A stretch of 57,728 bases of DNA. It comes from Acanthaster planci (taxonomy: Eukaryota > Echinodermata > Asteroidea > Valvatida > Acanthasteridae). Below are positions 36,701 through 51,700 of the stretch, piece after piece. A program made the translations under genes and the position numbers. The stretch's first letter is position 1. Each line of letters starts with the position of its first letter. Location of the stretch: NCBI RefSeq assembly GCF_001949145.1, contig NW_019091431.1, forward strand, positions 763,515 to 821,242, in the 5' to 3' direction. The notes beneath the pieces were generated by a model that did not search any database, was not told the origin of the DNA, and was given only the letters and a program-made list of their open reading frames with translations.

Positions 36701-39700
36701 TCAACTCACTTGGTGAATTCATCTTGCAGCTGGCTGGGGTCAGCAAGGTAGAATTTTACAGTGAAGTGGAACAACGTCTTCTTAGGAGCTAGAAGACACA
36801 CACAAAAATGGTATGCAACAATCTAAGTAAGTTAAGATTTTTTGCCTCACTTAACTCGAGCGGATAGAAGTTTATGAAGACAGAATACATGCCTATCAGT
36901 ACTTAAGTCAGGATGGATGTTTTCCAAGCTTTTCATAGAAGAAATGATCAATCTGATTGTTTTTGATACATGTACATGTACCACAGAAGAATTTTCATTA
37001 TTGAGTAACGTTCTGATCTGGATTACATTGCTACAAATGCCAAACAAGCTGGAAGCTACAGTAGTGATGCATAATAGCAGTGAAAAATGAAAGGCTGTCT
37101 ATTTTGAGTCAAATTGCTTCTCTCCTTGGTAAAGGGCAAACTGAATCATGTCCTACAGCTGTAAGTCAGAGAGGAAGTTGGATTGGTGAATCACAGAGAC
37201 ATGGTTGATGTGGTAAATGTTTAGGCTTAAATGTACATGCTTACTTCCAAGGGGATTCAAAGGGTTTTCCTCATGTAAAGTGTAAATTACACTCAGGTAT
37301 CAGCTGCTTTCCGACGACTTTAGTGTTTGTCCAAAAAAGTAGATGCGGTCAGGAAAATACCCGGCCCCCCAGCAATATCTTGTTGGTACAATAACTGTAC
37401 CATATTTTACCCTGGTTTTTATTCTTTAATAAGCTGTGAACTTGTATTAATGCGACCAATTAAAGCTGATGACTACGGAAATAAAGCAATCGAGTCAGTA
37501 CAGGTCCATTTTGTCCAAACTGGCTTTGGGCATGATTCTATACAATGTCATATATTACCCGATAAGTCTGTGACTTTGCTTAACAAGTATGGTCATGTGG
37601 ATTGTAAGGTGACTTTGTGTAATTTCACTTGAAGAAGTTCTTACTAATCAAACTAAAATCAAAATCCTATGTGCAGGGTTTGCTGTGTTCACGCACAAAG
37701 TGTAGGGGCACATACAGTACTTATACAACATTGCACATATAACAGTACAAACCAAGCACTCTGCCAATGTATTCCATTCTCATAAACGGACAGTACCCAT
37801 AAACATCAACTGTTTATTTGTCTTTCAAGAGCGTTGGAATCCTTGATTACTGACTGGTCCCAATACCAGAGTATCCCTTGCTCTCTGCCGGTAGGATGCG
37901 CCATAACAAATGTCTACAGTGCACACACAGGGCACAGCAAGTACTGCGTGTTCTTATGAATGTGGTTACCAAGTCCGCTTAAAGATAACTTCATTATCTC
38001 CCTGGAAATGATGACCTACAGAAAATGCTCTGTATCCTCAAGGCAGACACTCTACAATTATATATATCATGTACATTTACATGTATAATTATAATTATTA
38101 TAAGTAAACATGTACAGTACCTGCATGGCATTAGACTGAAGTGGCATTTAATGAACAGCAAGATCTTCCTTGTGTGCATATACATGTACATGTAAGCACA
38201 ACGTAATGTTGTCTTTGTGTACATCATTTTTTTTACATGCACATTTGCTTCATAAATCAATTTATCAAAAATGTAAACAAAAGGTACCGTAAGTTTAACA
38301 AATTCAACTTGAAAGCTAAAGATGCAGTTCAAACTTTCAAGTCATACAGTCTCTAAGAATTTGTCAAGATTTTCATCAACACACGTATATGTCTACTTTA
38401 GCTTTTATCGTTTAAAAAAAGAAAACAAAACTTATATCTTCCTTTTCTGTGACAAAATAAAAACAGAACAATCCCCAGTCTATAATTTCACAAACCCTTC
38501 TTTTTATGGTAAACATCTATCAAATTCCTTGCATTCCAATTCTACCCGCTACTGGTACATGTGAACCCAGACGGCAGGAGAGGTAGAGAGGAAACAAACA
38601 TCCAGATACATCAACAAGGCCTGTCATGGTGATCACCAGTTCCCAGTCTTCAGGGCTGGGGATGGTGACTGACACAGCTGGGTTCCTAATTGGTTGTTTC
38701 CAACCCCACACTGATATGAACCGCTGAGCATGATGGGAGGTCGTCGGAGGCAATCCCGCCCATCTTATCATCACCACAAATTACAATGAAATATTTACTG
38801 GTTGAAATTCACAAACACATGTGAGTACGTGTACATATGTACCCATGTACATGTACATTGTAGCTGCATGATGCAGACAAGATTTTAACATGAGACAATC
38901 TGAATTCCATGAAGTTAATGAAGTTGACGCAAGTGAAGGACTTATGGTATAAATGCCAACCTTGCCAAAGTGGTTCCAATTTTTGATAAGCCACAAGACC
39001 AAATTTCATGTCCCATTTTGGGAACTATCAGCCATGAAAAGTAAGCTTTGTGTAATCTCTGGCTGAAAACATACCTGCCACCTGTCTCGCTATTGGCTTC
39101 TCCAGGTCCAACCAAACCTGCAAAATATGAAAGAAGGAAAGAAAACATGTTATTTCTCAACCTCACAAAGACCCAATCCACCCGTGTATCAATTAGAAAA
39201 AAAGAATGCCAAGGGCCACGTGCAACAAGTAATAAAATACTGACAGCCCGGTTTGGACTGGAGTATAAATCTTGACATCTGATCGAAATGAAAGTTGAAA
39301 ACATGTAGAAGATCATCACCTTGCACACCTCCATATTTGAGAATCCTAGATTTACGACTACTGTGTTTACGACATGCAGGTATGCATGTACACACAGGAC
39401 AGGGGGGGCTTATATGTAACTTCAAACCCCTTCTCTGTAGGGGGTGGGAGCGTGCATCCCTAACTTTTAAATATCCCATAATTGCACATCATGCTGACTG
39501 TACATGTACATGTATGTACACGTATAATGTACACTCATTTTTAGGATTTTGACACGTATGACAGTACAATCTGGCTGAGATTGGTTTGAATCAAAAGCTC
39601 CCTGTCTGCAAAAACTTTGGACAAGCATGAGCTGGTTTGGCTGCAATTGTTGCATTTCAGAAAGGAATGAAACAAACATGAAAGAACCCACAGTTACAAG

Positions 39701-42700
39701 CTAGCACTTTGTGGGAAGAATTGTGGTTTTCAGCCTGAAACAAATCCTTCTTGACCTATTATTTGTACGTATACAAATGACTGTCATTCAGGGAACTGTC
39801 AGGCATTTGGAATTCTATCAAAATGAAACTCCACACTAGTCCCAGCAGCTGATGTTTTAAGCCTTTGTGCATAAAAATGTTCAAAAGGGTAAAGAGAAAT
39901 ATCAAGAAATCAAGGCTGTTTTAATTCTTCCAAATCCTCTCTTGAGTTTTCTCTGAGTAATCATGCATACATGTACACGTACAACATGTTATGTACATGT
40001 ACATGCCCCAAGACCATGTTATGCGACACAACACACACGATACATATTCGACATTCATGATCCAGTGTACCGGGATATTATAACCATTATGATACCGGTA
40101 TGTGCCCTATAAACTTGACCTATCCTGGCATCCAACAAAAGGAACCAATCATTCATTGGTTCCCAGCCATTCCATGGTTCCCAGAAGCTGTGCAAATCAT
40201 GCAGTGCCCTAATGAGATCTTAATCATGTTTACATGTAAAATGTAGAGAAAAAAGTAAAGCCTACTGGCACATGTTTCCAATTTCTATACATGCACATGT
40301 AGTGGCACATACATGTACATGTACCGGTACATGTATGTATCTGTAACCCTCTTGCAATTACACTTATAAATACTGGTTTCTGAAGAATTAAGCCCAACCT
40401 TTTTGGGGAACGGTACAAGTTTGTAAAACATGCAATTTCAAATGCATGTACATGTACAAAAACTGCTGTTAACTACTTATTAGCTAAATGTGATTTGTAG
40501 TATAAACCAAACATGTTATAAGACCTTTCATTTCAAGCCTACAGGTAAAGGTTGTAGAATCTTTCCCAAAAACTGAAAAGGATTGAAAAAGATGATGCTA
40601 CAAGCAGGACGAAAATGTCAGGCCCTCAAACATTTTCCATAATTTCTACTGTTTTATTCTTCAATTAACTTTAAATGGCTGTGGGTTTGTATCAAGCACA
40701 GATACGGCACCGGTAATTTGTGGCTGATTGTTTCATGAAATGATATTCCATACATGTTAACGAAATGTGAAAAATAAACAACATTCTTACAAAACACACT
40801 CTATTGACGACTATAATCATGCAGCTATTTTTAATTAATAGCTCCACGCGTGCACAAGTACATGCACACAGACTTGCTCTACTTGCATCCACACATCCTC
40901 AGAAAAAAAAATTGAAGACACATCAATCAGCAGGAGACAGTCTTATTTTATGAAGGATAGCACTATGGGCTGGCCCCATGTGAGAAATTACAGACTATCT
41001 AACGCCTGATCATAATGAACACAAGACATGCAAACAAGGGGACAAGGGATTCCTGGCCAAACAGCTATTACATGTCTGTTTGGAGTCAAGAGGGTTGGTT
41101 GGGGATTAGCATAAACACTGTTAGTCATGCTTCATTTGATCAAGATCTGTACACATGTACTGCACACTACAGGCACAAAGTGTGCAGGTCATTAAGGCAA
41201 GTTTTCAGCACACCACTCATCAGGAATTTACCAAAGCCCATTCATGCATACAGTGAATAAACTCTGCTCTTTATGGATCAATGTCTGAATGTTGTAAGCC
41301 TATAGAGAAACATCAAGCTACCAGTACACCTGCTAAGTACAATGCACATGTACATGTACATACACGTACCATATCTGACACTTCAAACTCATGAGATACA
41401 TGTAAATGTATACTGTAAATAATTATTTTGAACAAAACTGGCCTTTCAGTCACAGCAGTATAGTACGGTACACGTACAACTGCACATTAGAAAGAACATT
41501 AGACCACATAAAATATTAACTAATTTTATCACTTTTTTAACTAAAATATTTTATATTTGTACATGTAGAGGTGCGAAAATCAGGGCAGTGCTTGTACCAG
41601 TAAATGTAACTTAAGTTTCAGGACAAGAATAAATCACTTCATGCTTTCTGCACACAAGGTATTAAATATGGATACTTTGTACACGCACAGTATGTGTGCT
41701 TAAATTGAAGTCACCAAAAGAGTCAGAGAATGTGGATCAAGTCAATCGTGACCAACCCACAACTTGACAAGCTCACCGAGGGCTATTTATCTTGGCAAGA
41801 GAAATGTGCATGTACAATGTATGAAGCGCCCCACAGAACAGCGAAGACCATCTAAACACCAAACTGCACTTGTCCCATACTATTAATAGGATAACCTGCA
41901 GAACACCCAGAAGCAGTATGCGTTAACGCTGACAGCACTGCAGAACAACCAGAAGCAGTACGCGTTAACGCCAACAGCACTGCACAGAAACCTCGCCTTT
42001 AGCCAGCAAGCAAACCAGCAAGATATTTTTGATTAGATCCTGGGATTCAGGACTAACCATCTCCTCTCAAGAGACGAAGGGGCTGACTTTCTATGAATCA
42101 GAAGTCGCTTTCCCCTCTGGGGGCACAGCTTAATCAAGAATCTAATCCAGAAACCTGATACACATAAGATGCTTCTGCACAATACAGTACAAACTACAAG
42201 TACTTGGCATCCATCAAGCAAAAAGCACATATATGTGGATCCCAAACAGTCTTTGTACATGTGCATGCAAAAGATCATTCCAATGGTAATTAGGTTTAAT
42301 ATTAAAATTCTGCACATTTGTATACACTGAGCAATGCTACTCCAACCTGAGCAAGAAGGAAACGTGAATCTTATGTACATGTATGTGTACATGTTATGCA
42401 CCAGGAACTACTCCTAGCACATGTGTATTTAAGGTGAAGCCTTGCCCCTGGGGAAGGTAAGAAAATTCTATTGGATTTGAAGCTTGAATAATGTTGTAAT
42501 GTACAGTACAGTACTGTACACTGTACCAGTAATGTACAGTATAAATACATACTGTACAGTACACCTGTATGTACATGCACATGTACAACTTGCCCCATCA
42601 GATGCAAAGCCATGTCTAACTTAGTTGACTGTGGCTAGCCCAACACACAGCCCTAAGGGAAATGGTTACAGCTGTTAGCCAATGGCTTTCCACAGGAGTA

Positions 42701-45700
42701 TGTATTTTTTAGCTGTAGCCAAGTAATCTGGACATTGCACAAAGTCCCTTTATCAAATGTCATCAACATTTGTCTGGTATGGTTTCCCAAAACCATGACA
42801 GCTACATGTACAAGTATAACAGTGCTGATTCAGGACGAAACAAAGGCAACGCCCTCTTTTTTTCAAAATTCCAAAGCCTTAGTCACACGTGAAAATAAGT
42901 GCTGTTAATGTCTCACCACTTTGTCAGTTTTGTTGAAATATTCCAGGCCAAAGTAGTCCATCTCCAGCAGGTTGAGATGTCTGCAACATTCCTTGAACAG
43001 ATCCGCACCAAGGCATCCATTCTAAGGATGGAAAGACAGACAAGCCATCACCATAAGGGTAAAAATAAAATCAGTGAGAATATGCATGTACTACGGGCCT
43101 GAACTTACAAAATGTTTCTCTTTGGAGGTGAAAGACTCAAGAGATTTGAACTTCCAAGTCGACTTAATTTTCAACATGCTGTTTATCAAATTAACACACT
43201 CGGTTGTGAATGCTTTCAGGAAATTGTCCAATCAACACTAGTCTACCAGTACTGCAAAAAATGTTGAACTAATTGTGTAAATAGCACGTATCCTGATGGA
43301 GTTATTTATGGGGTCTCTGAGCACCAGGACTGTAACTAATTCATTCAGCTTTAAATTATCCTCAACTTAAAGTGTACCATTTCATTAACTTTTAATTACT
43401 GCGCTGGGAGATTAGAATTACCACACATTTTAAAGCAAGGTCACTGAACCTTAAATTTATATATTTTCTGTTTGATTTGCTCACTTGTCAAGGCATTAAA
43501 GTAAATACGGTACATGGATCTCTAGCTTGTCTGATTCATAATGCCAGTTTACCAAAGGAATAGTTAAAGCCTATTTGATAACAGTCCAATTTAAAGGTGA
43601 TCATTTACTCAGAGATACAACCTCCAGCCTATTGTAGACATCATAATGTTACATGTACATCAGCACTGTGTACACAGGACATGTACAGTACATGTATGCG
43701 TACAAAGTGAGAGTGTAGGTTCATGAATTATTCATGGCATGTGACACACTGATGTTACTTGCGCAGTCGTCAGTTTGACGTTTCATCCTGTGATTCAGTG
43801 TCATCTGACATGACAAACAATTAACAGACCAAAAATGGAAACAAAATTATTAAACTGTATCCGCTCACACAACTGTACATGTGTAAAAAAAAAAATTGTT
43901 TCACATCATGCATGTACCCCTTCACAAAGCTAAACCCTGTAGGCAAACATGTCCTGTTTGGAGACTCAACATTCAAATAGCTACATTAACTTTCCCTTTC
44001 ACCACAAGGAAAGAAATAATATCCCCAGTTCTTGGCAAACTCAAAACTTGAACATTTACTTTTTAGTTTACATGTATAACAAATTCCTATGAGCAAAGCT
44101 TATCAGTGGAAACCTGTATCTTTTTAGTTACAATGTACATGTATTTTTATACATGTACATTGTATGTCTGTAAGACCATGTGTTTAACACTAATAACAGC
44201 TCCATTGGTGAGACTATTAATGTCCATGTTCATACCTTACATGTCACATAACAGCAAACTGGGAGGAATTTCAAGGACTTGACAATATTCTGAGGAATTA
44301 TGCAAACAAGGTTGACTGCAGAAATATCCCAAATATCTGGTTTCCACAGCAACATATGTGATCTTCAACATGACCTAGAACAGGTGGTGAGCATTTAACT
44401 GTCTGGGAATGGGACGGTAGAAATTACTTGCTTCTTGTACTTGATACAATCATTTTGGGGGCTGACGATGGTTAGTTTTATTTTCAGTTTTACAATGCTC
44501 AAGAAAACTGACTTCTGAAAATGAAATGCCCCAATCTGTTTAACTCCTGATGAAAGTTAGAGATACACTGAAATATTGTATGGTATATGTACATGTATCA
44601 CCTATCACTAAGTATGCATTATTAACATACATACATGTAGGTATGGGGTTTACAAAAACTTCTAACTGGTAGGAAAAAAGGAAAGGGTGCAATTTTAGAG
44701 CCCGCAATAAAAAGAGTCAAGAAACAAGATTTTTTAGCAGTCATGCAAAACTCCAGCAGTCATCCATCTCTGAGGTACAGCAGGGTTATTAGCAAATTAC
44801 TGTATAACTTGCTGGCAGTATCCAATGACCAGAAATTGTTTATCTAATAACCTCTTTACATAAACAGCAGCAAAATGAACACTGTTTGGAGTTACCTGCA
44901 CTTTTAACTGAATTTTAAAAAGGTGTAAATTTTCATAATATTCCAAGTATGGCAGGGCAAGTGACTTTTAGCTGGGAGAGGGACCTGAGTCTTTTTTTCC
45001 TTTTTCTTGTTTGTTCAATTGTATGCTTTTGTTTTACATGTACAGTTTATTTGATTTCTGTCCTGATGTGCAGTGTATGTTTGATGCCAATCTCCTGTCA
45101 CGTCTTTGTGGATAAATAAATCTGTGCATCGTTCTAAATGAACTACAGTGCATGTGTGGTACACGGGGAAAACAATGTCCAAATCTGGCATTCATGGCAC
45201 ACTGCATGGATACAGGGATGTTTCTCTTTTGTATTGGGACATTATGTTCATCTAAACTTCCACAGCCAAAATTCAGCATGAAAAAAAGAAACAGACAGCA
45301 GAGCTACTGACAGGGACCTGGCCAACTCTCAAAAAAGAGGGGAAATAAATGAAGTATTCCTCGACATCTAAGAGGTTCCAATCCCTCTCAAGTTTATTTT
45401 CCCACTGATAGTAAATTTGATAACTTCATCTTGAAGCCAATATACCATTTGCGAGTTAAATTTGAATAAAATCTGGTATACTGAGTTATCTGATTGCCCA
45501 TAAACGTAACAATTTGAATTCCCCAGACTAAAGACACTGTTGCTATACCTTGTGATTCGGGGCAAGCTTTTGCATAGCGACTACCATCTCTCGAATGGAC
45601 TGGTTCCTTTGTGCCCTTCTTGTCCATTTAGAACAGTGTATTGTTGCAAGGCGTCTCTTATGTAACTAAGGAAAAGCTTGTTCCCAATCACGAGGTATAG

Positions 45701-48700
45701 CAACAGTGGCTTTAGTATGGAGAATTCCAACTGTTATGCTCACGTGAATTTAAAGAACTCAGTGTACCAGATTTTATTCAAATTTAACTCACAAAAAGCT
45801 TATTCTTTTTTGGGGAGGGCAATAATAGCCTTACATCAGTTGATGGCTTTTTGGCTTTGCAGTGGTGAAGACAACAAAACTGGATCTGATTACCAGAACA
45901 TTATATCCCTTGAGCAAACTTGCTCTTGGTATGGATGAAGGTAATGTGTTTGTAAAGCCCAGAATCAGCCCACCTTGATGGTATCAATGGTCACTGGGTT
46001 ACAGTCACATGTAGCTAGGACATGTGTGGAAGTTCAGCACTTAGTTAGACTAACAAGAAACTGTGTCTTTGCAATAAATGCTTCCCCTCACATGTATATT
46101 TATTTCTCATCAATTACAATTCCAAGAAAATGTTAATGAGACTCTGACTTTGGTGCTTTAGTACCCATGTGATCTTATCATTTGAGAACTGCAATAGACA
46201 GAACTGTGACTTCTTTGGATATTGCAAGAACACAAGGTCCTTGTGGGACAAAAATCAGCAAAAAAAATCTTCCCATGAACTAAAGCATCGATTACCAATA
46301 TTTCATTTTGCAACCTTTCCCATGATTTACCCCTGAGAACCATGACACAGTTATTCAATCCCCATTATCCCCACCTGCAGAAACATGTTACACTCTCGCT
46401 CCACCCCATAATAACGTTCCACTTTGAGATTTCAATTTGCAATGTGCATCAATAGTTTGCAAGATACAATCCTTGACAAGCAATATGAGCATACATGTAC
46501 ACCTCACACCACTTACTGACGAGGAACATTCATGCAAACAGCAACAGTGTATTCAGGACCCATACACATACAGTACATCTAGTTGAAGAGAAATCACACG
46601 CAAATGGTGCCAGATGTATTTCACTGGCCAGACAGATCTATGCAATATAATCTTAAGGTGTATACACATGTCATTCCCTTGGTGATATTGATAACACTGA
46701 ACGACGATGGTACAATTGAGACAAGCAAACTTTGGCTCTCAGCAAACGACAAATAACAAGCATGGCTCCGCAACAGGTTAAAAAACTTTATGAAAAATGT
46801 CACACTTTAGAAATACACAAGTACAGTGTCATATGCAGCAAGGTATGAGACGGAGAGAACCCCCCCTGCTTTGTGTTGGTCATTGTCTGGCAGGAATCTG
46901 GGGAATTCCTTTCAGACATCTTGGGGGGGATGTGTTAAGTAACAATAGTCTGGAATGTGTACAGGGATTGGACATGTTGGGGGGGTACCCCTCGGTCTCA
47001 TTTCTTGCTGGGTACAGTTAGTGTTAGGGTGTTACATGTACATTATCCTGCAAGGCTGCATGGTTCCAAGCCAAAGAAAGAACAAGTTAATCTCTCACAA
47101 TATGTTTAACAGTACATTAACCCTAACAGTCCTAAATCCTCCAATTTCACTATGATTTTACATACACCCTAGGGAGTTAGGGTTAATACAAGTACATGCT
47201 TGTATGTTTTTCAACTTCATACAGAAATGGGTAACAGATTCCCCACACCTCCCTTGTGCTGTGTGCCCTAATCTTTGTTTGCTCTCACTTCTCTTTTTGT
47301 CACACTTGTGATATCAAACTAGCTACACAGTCTGCAACTTGTACAAAAGTTTGCCTGAGACTTTTATTCATTTCAAAGCCTTTACTTGTAATGTACATGT
47401 ACATGCACATGTATTGGTACTTGTACCGGTATGAAGATAGACCAGTCCATCAGGCGAGCACTTCATGCACAATTCCTACAAAACATGTACATGTATCGAC
47501 AGATGTCTATTTATATTACAAATAATGTACATGCACAGTACATGTAGTACACATGCACATACACTGTGTACCCAGTACCAGCATGTATCATCATGTCTAT
47601 GCAAGAATTTCTCAAGTATGTCCATGGGCCATTGGCAATGCAATTGTGCAGACTGTGAAAAAAAAATGGTTTATCACCAGAATCGAAACTCTCGTTCAGT
47701 ATTTTTGCTAATAAAGTAAACCTTACAATACCCCGGTATTCGTACACACGTATACAATGTACATGTACATGGGGAATATGTATGCCAATGTTTGCAATTT
47801 TGTCCAAGAACAAAACAACTTCGATGTTGTGAAACACTGACTTGCAAAACGTTATCTGCTATATCATTAAACTTCTGTAAATCTGCAGTAACCTTGCCCA
47901 ACATTAAAATACTTTTCATACACAGGTGTGCTGTGAGTTTGATCAATAAAATACCAGCAACTTATAATTGAGGGCCTGACATTTCCAGGTATTCTTAGAC
48001 GAATCTTTGAGAAAGTTTCTAGCAGGATTGAATGTCAGGGGCTCTACCTTTTGAAATTTGTCAATTTCAGGTAAACACATGTACATGTACAGCCAGTAAG
48101 CACACGGATGGGTACCAGTATCCTGGTAATTCTCTAAATAATTTGTGAATAAAATAGCTACTTTTATAAAAGTATCTGAAAATTGACTTCTGTATGAAAA
48201 TATTTTCGAACACACCCCAACAGTAAACTAGGCTTACGGTTTGAATGGCCTGAACTGACAAGACATTCCATTTTCAAGCCAGTTGGGCTCAATGAATTAC
48301 CAACCTATGTGTCACTCTAGCAATGTCCTGTACAATGTTCCAGTGGCTAATTACTTCCCTGTGTCCATAATGACAGACATTTAATCATTGGTAATGTAAT
48401 TTTTTCAAGCATGTGCGATTGAATTGATGGAGATCGGTGTTATACAATACAAGCATTCCACTGGTAGACGTTGGTTTCTTTTACATTGAGCATTCAGTAA
48501 ATCAAATATGAACAATTTGCCAGTGTGAAATTCAGGGATTGGTGTGAATTTCTTTTCAAACTATCTGGGGTTGGATTAAAAGGAATCACACGTGGGTCAC
48601 TTCAAGAGCAAAAACTTTGATATTGTCTTTATTTAATCAATAGAAGATGATCTACATGTACATGTAATTTTTATAACGATAAAAGTGAACGACATTTATG

Positions 48701-51700
48701 CACATGTGCATTGTACACGTGTACAAATAGAAAATACACACATGTGCATGTAATGCCCTGTATACAATGCAGATCTAGAAAGAGAAAAATAAACGTAGCA
48801 TTATAAATTTGAATGTTAACGTACATGTACAGTTTGCAGGAAGGAGGACCTTGGTGTGTACATGTGCATGTACCTTCATCAAAGCAACCTCGGCCTTACA
48901 GCTGTAAGTGATGATCAAAGCTCAATGCATCTACTGAGATTGCACAATGTACATGTACCTGAAGTATGGTACTGGTAATGTTCTCACAATGTGACAGTAT
49001 GTACCGGTACAGTGTGTATGTACTTACATGTACACTGTTCGCTAAGGACAGAGTCATGATCGAACATGTACAAGTAGACTGTGCATGTAGGCCTACCGGT
49101 ATCTTAGACGTCAAATCTAAATCATTTTGGTGCAAGGGAGGATAATAAGCAATAAGTAATTACTAAAGTAATGAACAATTTCGTTGTTTCCTAAATCATC
49201 ATCAGGGCTAGAAACATGAGAAAAGGGAAACAAATTTGGTGTTTAGATTTAAGATTTCTACTCTGGCAGGCACACACTGTACATCATTTTACACTGAAGA
49301 AAAAATTCAAGGTGTACTACCAGAAGTGCAAAATATGATTTGGGGGGATAAACAGGTAGACGTTAGTATCTTTTCATCCATAATGCAGCAGGTGACATGC
49401 AAAGACGGGAGCAGCACAATGAATAAGTCTAATGTTTACCAAAACACAAAAGGCAATACATGTAGGCTTTCCTATACACAAAGCTGCTGATTCCCTCAAA
49501 CCATACCACGGGTGCGCTTGGCCTGCTGAATTCACCCTAGCACAATACAAGACTCAAGTTTATTATGTACACAGACCCTTCATGAAAGACTTGGATATCC
49601 ACAGAAACCCTCCTGGCATTGAGCCGGCTCACACTTTGGCAGGGGTGAACCAGGGTTACGATCTGCGCGCCAGGGAAGGCTGAAGTTGCAAGCCATTTCT
49701 CTGGAGCCCACTGGGTAGGATATCAACTTGCTACAGCGCAGTATGGCTCTGCTAGGCGGTACTCCTACAGTATGTTGACAACATATTGGACTTGGGCTTT
49801 TACATCAAAATAATGCTTTTTCTTCTTGATAACTTCTGAATTATGAATCACAGTGTTTCAGACAGTCACAAAAAGTATGAGTCATTATTAAGCATACACA
49901 TGAAACAAGGTCAAGAAATTGATAAATACACTGAAACTACATGTATTTATGCATGCACATGCATGGAACAGCAATAAGTAATGTACTGACAAACTATCCA
50001 AGTTGTACATGAACTGTACCGGTATGTAAACCAATTCTGTGTGTACCGTTCTTTTGTACATGTACAAGCAGTTGCAACCTTAGTATCCAGATAGCCTTTA
50101 GGTTGCCTGTCATGTTACAGTGTATTTTCCAAATGGGCCTTTTTCTTGTCGAGATCTCCCACTGCACTTTACTGAAGCAACAGGATTTTTTTGGAGGGGG
50201 GGTGGAGGTGCTTTGTTTCGCATTGTTGTAGTTGGGAAACTTTTGTTTTTCATCACTTCACTTGTTGGTGATTTTGCTTACTTAGGTCTTCTGCACCTCT
50301 TGCAGCTTGATAAATTTTAACCTGAGCGTAAAAACTGCGAAGCGTGTATGCAGATACATACATGTAGCTAAAGAGTCCTCTTACATGAGTCATGAGCACT
50401 ACAGACAGACAAAAAGGAACTGATGAGGTCGCCCAAGAGGTCAATACCCAACCATGGCAACAACATCAACCAATCATCACCTTCCGTCTAGAAATACCAG
50501 CATGAGTAATTTGCAAAGAGGTTATTATTGGGGCTATGCTAGAGGAAAGCTTGAATTAGGGGGCTTAGGGACAACCCAGTACCAGCAATTGTGAATAACT
50601 GACAGTCTTAATCCTATTCTCTTTTCAAACCTTGGAATGCCTGACAGAAACACATAAAGTACATGCACATGTTTACTGGTGCCCTCGGCCCGAAACCTGG
50701 GAGCGAGCAACACACGCTACACATGTATATGTGTGAGTACCAGTACGAATGGGTAGGCCTTTGCAGCATGACAGGGACAATTTCTTTTGCTAGGAAAGTT
50801 TGGAACCACATTTTGGGGAAAACAATTTATCTCCAAAACTGTTTTGGTCCCCATAATATACGGTATGTTCGTTTCTACACAAATGCTGGCTGTGTCACAT
50901 ACATGTATGTGTTGTACACACAGACATGAATAAAATCCAATCAACTTTTTTCAAAACCTCCTACTGCCACGTTTCCTCAGCAAACCAACAACCAACACGA
51001 TTTCCTGAGCATCACTGATCGTGGTATTTATTGCGGAAATTACCCTGACCTAGTTTGGCTAATATTACTTCCAAACAGTAAACAACATTTCATACCAGGA
51101 AAACACATCTATTACAATGTGTACTGCAAAATCCTAATAATAAAATCATGTTATAATTTTAATGACCACAGAGCATATTTTAACATATTGGAATCAGGCA
51201 AAATATTACGAAAAAGAACTCAACAAGCTGTCTGAACCCAAATGCGCGTGTATATGTACATATATCATCTGTCCAAACAAAAGTCAAAAATTCAGCTGTC
51301 AATCTGTGGTCACACATCTCTCATTTTGCTCCATTACATATATAAATGTACGTCACTGCCATACACATCCAAGTTGTTGCAAAAACTCAATCACTCAATA
51401 CCAAGACACATAAGCCCGTGGTATATGCTCTATATTAGGCAACAACAAATGGGAAATGTGCATTCATGCAGGTAAGTCAATAGATTTCACCGGTACTGTT
51501 CATATTTTTGGCCTCTGTGGCCTTTTAATAATTCAATTATTGCAGCAAGACCCACACAAACATTTCTGCATTCACACGTACTGCTATCATGGTTGTACCA
51601 GTACGTGGACACTGTATATGTACAGTATGTAAATGTTTATGTAGGAGCATTTCAAGCTCTTTATTGGGTAAACATGCACTAGTGCTTTTATACTAATGGA

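Larger units (their letters stand above)
34429..36709 (-). other. Short introns between FARP exons 8 and 4
   Basis: The introns at 34429-34864, 35109-35681, 35806-36218 and 36317-36709 hold nothing I can recognise beyond splice signals. Open frames on the plus strand here are shadows of FERM exons. Confidence 0.7.
36789..42916 (-). other. FARP introns between exons 4 and 2
   Basis: About 6 kb broken only by the 43-nt exon 3. It has many copies of TACATGTA and GTACATGTAC, a 42-nt tandem duplication (41898-41981) and a gtacagtac cluster (42501-42565). No other coding sequence seen. Confidence 0.65.
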
